NCBI GenBank assembly: GCA_016794285.1
Contig: JAEUKO010000048.1
Location: 1-16,379 of the forward strand
From: UBA1573 sp016794285
GTDB lineage: Bacteria; Pseudomonadota; Alphaproteobacteria; Micavibrionales; Micavibrionaceae
Reading direction: 5' to 3'
DNA length: 16,379 bases
The translations under genes were made by a program, and so were the position numbers. Every line of letters begins with the position of its first letter. Position 1 is the first letter of the stretch. The notes beneath the pieces were generated by a model. That model ran no database searches. It worked only from the letters and a program-made list of their open reading frames with translations, and had not been told where the DNA came from. Positions 14,720 through 16,379 of this stretch are shown here, one piece after another.

Positions 14720-15447
14720 GATGTATTAAACCAATCTTGTGTTTTTTTCAAAAGTTCATCGCAGGTGTTACCTTCATAGAAGCAATGAACGGTACCAGCA
14801 ATAAATTCCCGTATATTGTTTGGATCACCGAAGGAGTGCCAAGAGAGAGGCTGTTGGACAAAAAAGCCATCTCCTGCTGAGATGACCTGAACCGGAGATA
14901 AGAATTTTTTGGAGAGTTCAATACACGCGCTTTCATCCAATTGTCCTGCCTCTTCATACATGGCTTTTCCTATCAAGTAGGTGGTTCCCCAATTGACCAT
15001 GTACATATCTCCGCAAGGAGTGTAGGCAGATTTGAACATTTCTTGGATCAATCGCAAATCAAAGCTTGGATCCCATAAGCTAACGGCAGATATTCCTGAA
15101 GGGTTGGCCATCATAATACTCGGCCCCCCATAGCTATGGCCGATAAGAAAAATCTTTTCGTAGGTGGAGCCGAAGTGGGATAGAACCGTATTTAAATCAT
15201 CGGCATGAGTTTGGATGGTACAGTCAATAAGGTCTCTCCCGCTATCTTGCCCGTCATACAGATTAAAACGGTACACGTCATAGGTTTCTTCGAAATAATC
15301 GGCAGCTCTTTTGAGGGCATATTCGTTCATATATCCTGTCAGTCCATGAACAATAAAAATAGCTTTTGAGGTCGTTAAGCCAGAAGAGTTTTTGACTCCA
15401 TAGATGGTATGTCCATCAGGAGTTGGAATTGTCCAAGTTGTTTCCAT
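14710..15447 (-). CDS. Alpha/beta hydrolase (serine esterase/lipase-like)
   Basis: A 245-residue soluble hydrolase with a readable catalytic triad: nucleophile Ser105 in the elbow GHSYGG, acid probably Asp193 (SAGDGFFV), base His221 (TVHCFYEGNT). The oxyanion-hole HG (VHGLTGY) is at about 34-35. There is no signal peptide. The substrate is unknown. Overlap with the glycerophosphodiesterase gene suggests, but does not prove, joint action on lipid-derived esters, for instance deacylation followed by phosphodiester cleavage. The ribosome site AAGGA sits about 8 bases before ATG 15447. It begins just after the pnp terminator, so it has either its own promoter or some readthrough from pnp. Confidence 0.85.
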   Translation of the reverse strand: METTWTIPTPDGHTIYGVKNSSGLTTSKAIFIVHGLTGYMNEYALKRAADYFEETYDVYRFNLYDGQDSGRDLIDCTIQTHADDLNTVLSHFGSTYEKIFLIGHSYGGPSIMMANPSGISAVSLWDPSFDLRLIQEMFKSAYTPCGDMYMVNWGTTYLIGKAMYEEAGQLDESACIELSKKFLSPVQVISAGDGFFVQQPLSWHSFGDPNNIREFIAGTVHCFYEGNTCDELLKKTQDWFNTSCL

Positions 15448-15463
15448 GTTGGGTTCCTTTTGA

Positions 15464-15494
15464 AATCAAAAACCCTCCCCCGTAAGGGGGAGGG
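15464..15494 (-). terminator. Intrinsic terminator downstream of pnp
   Basis: A perfect 9-base G/C-rich stem, CCCTCCCCC (15473-15481) with GGGGGAGGG (15486-15494) and a 4-base loop. On the - strand it is followed by TTTTTGATTT. It lies 21 bases after the pnp stop and just before the start of the alpha/beta hydrolase gene. Confidence 0.9.
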
Positions 15495-15515
15495 AAAGAT
15501 AGATAGAGGAATATA

Positions 15516-16379
15516 TTATCCTGCAGCTTGTTCGTTCTCTGAATCGCGGGGTTTTGCAGCAATAGGCTCGCCCGTTTCTTGATCTACGCGTTTCATGGAA
15601 AGTTTAATTTTGCCACGATCATCAAAGCCAAGAACCATGACTTTGACTTGGTCCCCTTCGCTGACAACGTCGGAGGTTTTGCCCACGCGGCGGTCAGCAA
15701 GTTCCGAAATATGAACGAGTCCATCGCGTGTTCCCATGAAGTTGACGAAAGCTCCAAAATCCATGATTTTAACGACTTTACCGTTATAGATTTTGTTCAC
15801 TTCCGGTTCATCGGTAATACCGCGAATAATTTCAATCGCAGCGTCAATCGCAGCCCCATCAACAGCGGCAATCTTGATTGTTCCATCGTCTTCAATGTCA
15901 ATCTTGGTGCCGGTTTTTTCGATGATTTCACGAATGACCTTCCCGCCCGTCCCAATGACTTCACGAATTTTGTCGGTGGGAATGTTGATAACAGCCATTT
16001 GTGGAGCGTATTGGCTGATTTCTCCGCGTGACTGGGTCAGGGCTTTGGCCATTTCCCCGAGGATATGCAAGCGTCCTTTCTGAGCTTGGCCCAGAGCGAT
16101 GTGCATGATTTCTTCGGTGATTGAGGTGATTTTAATGTCCATCTGCAAGGCGGTAATCCCGCTTTCGGTCCCCGCAACTTTGAAGTCCATGTCGCCAAGG
16201 TGATCTTCATCTCCCAGAATGTCGGACAGAACAGCGTATTTGTCACCTTCCTTGATAAGACCCATTGCAATACCAGCAACAGGTTTGGTCAAAGGAACGC
16301 CCGCATCCATCAAAGAGAGAGAGGTTCCGCACACGGTTGCCATAGAAGATGAGCCGTTCGATTCCGTGATTTCCGAGAC
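15516..16379 (-). CDS. pnp: Polyribonucleotide nucleotidyltransferase (PNPase), 5' end cut off
   Basis: Phosphorolytic 3'-5' exoribonuclease of RNA decay and the RNA degradosome. The frame is open to the right edge; 287 C-terminal residues of about 700 are visible. They begin with VSEITESNGSSSMATVCG of the second RNase PH domain, which also shows DMDFKVAG and ALQMDIKI, the conserved catalytic segment. A KH domain follows with its GTGG loop at about 143-146 of the visible part. An S1 domain is at about 198-265 (GKVVKIMDFGAFVNF, RDGLVHISEL, GKIKLSMKRV). The tail after S1 is short (DQETGEPIAAKPRDSENEQAAG). It ends at a strong terminator. The upstream gene, often rpsO, is outside the window. Confidence 0.97.
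   Translation of the reverse strand, partial: VSEITESNGSSSMATVCGTSLSLMDAGVPLTKPVAGIAMGLIKEGDKYAVLSDILGDEDHLGDMDFKVAGTESGITALQMDIKITSITEEIMHIALGQAQKGRLHILGEMAKALTQSRGEISQYAPQMAVINIPTDKIREVIGTGGKVIREIIEKTGTKIDIEDDGTIKIAAVDGAAIDAAIEIIRGITDEPEVNKIYNGKVVKIMDFGAFVNFMGTRDGLVHISELADRRVGKTSDVVSEGDQVKVMVLGFDDRGKIKLSMKRVDQETGEPIAAKPRDSENEQAAG

Noticed and set aside
1..16379. Mobile elements, CRISPR arrays, toxin-antitoxin or phage-defence genes
   Set aside because: No transposase, integrase, direct-repeat array, nuclease or tRNA-flanked island was seen; composition and gene style look uniform.

Overview
The window looks like chromosomal DNA of an alphaproteobacterium. The grounds are the fabA-fabB-fabI gene order (typical of alphaproteobacteria such as rhizobia and Brucella), a DUF3307 membrane protein, and an accessory region built around second messengers. 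Base composition looks moderate (near half G+C by eye) and even throughout. I see no insertion sequence, prophage, tRNA, rRNA or CRISPR array. The order or genus cannot be fixed from the sequence alone.

Left part (1-2535, + strand): the end of fabA, then fabB and fabI. These are the core enzymes for anaerobic-type unsaturated fatty acid synthesis and enoyl reduction, in one tight operon. A 410-base gap follows (2536-2945). It holds a hairpin terminator, a 32-codon Lys-rich gene on the - strand, a perfect 16-base palindrome, and a probable promoter for the next operon.

Central part (2946-13427): a complete type I secretion system (TolC-like outer membrane protein, LapB/LssB-like ABC transporter, HlyD-like adaptor) that runs without gaps into a CHASE2-class III adenylate cyclase. 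All four genes are + strand, overlapping or abutting. Facing them on the - strand are the probable secreted substrate (FecR-like N-terminus, Pro-rich linker, cadherin-like and degenerate RTX-like C-terminal half, no signal peptide) and, upstream of it, a cyclic-nucleotide-binding/EAL fusion that should hydrolyse c-di-GMP when it binds cAMP. Together these look like a self-contained surface-protein module: a periplasmic sensor makes cAMP, a cAMP-gated phosphodiesterase lowers c-di-GMP, and a dedicated exporter displays or releases a FecR/RTX protein. The individual families are known. The wiring is my inference and is the most interesting part of the window.

Right part (13584-16379): a small DUF3307 membrane protein (+), then on the - strand a cytoplasmic glycerophosphodiester phosphodiesterase and an alpha/beta hydrolase that overlap by 10 bases, a strong intrinsic terminator, and the C-terminal part of polynucleotide phosphorylase (pnp), which runs off the right edge.
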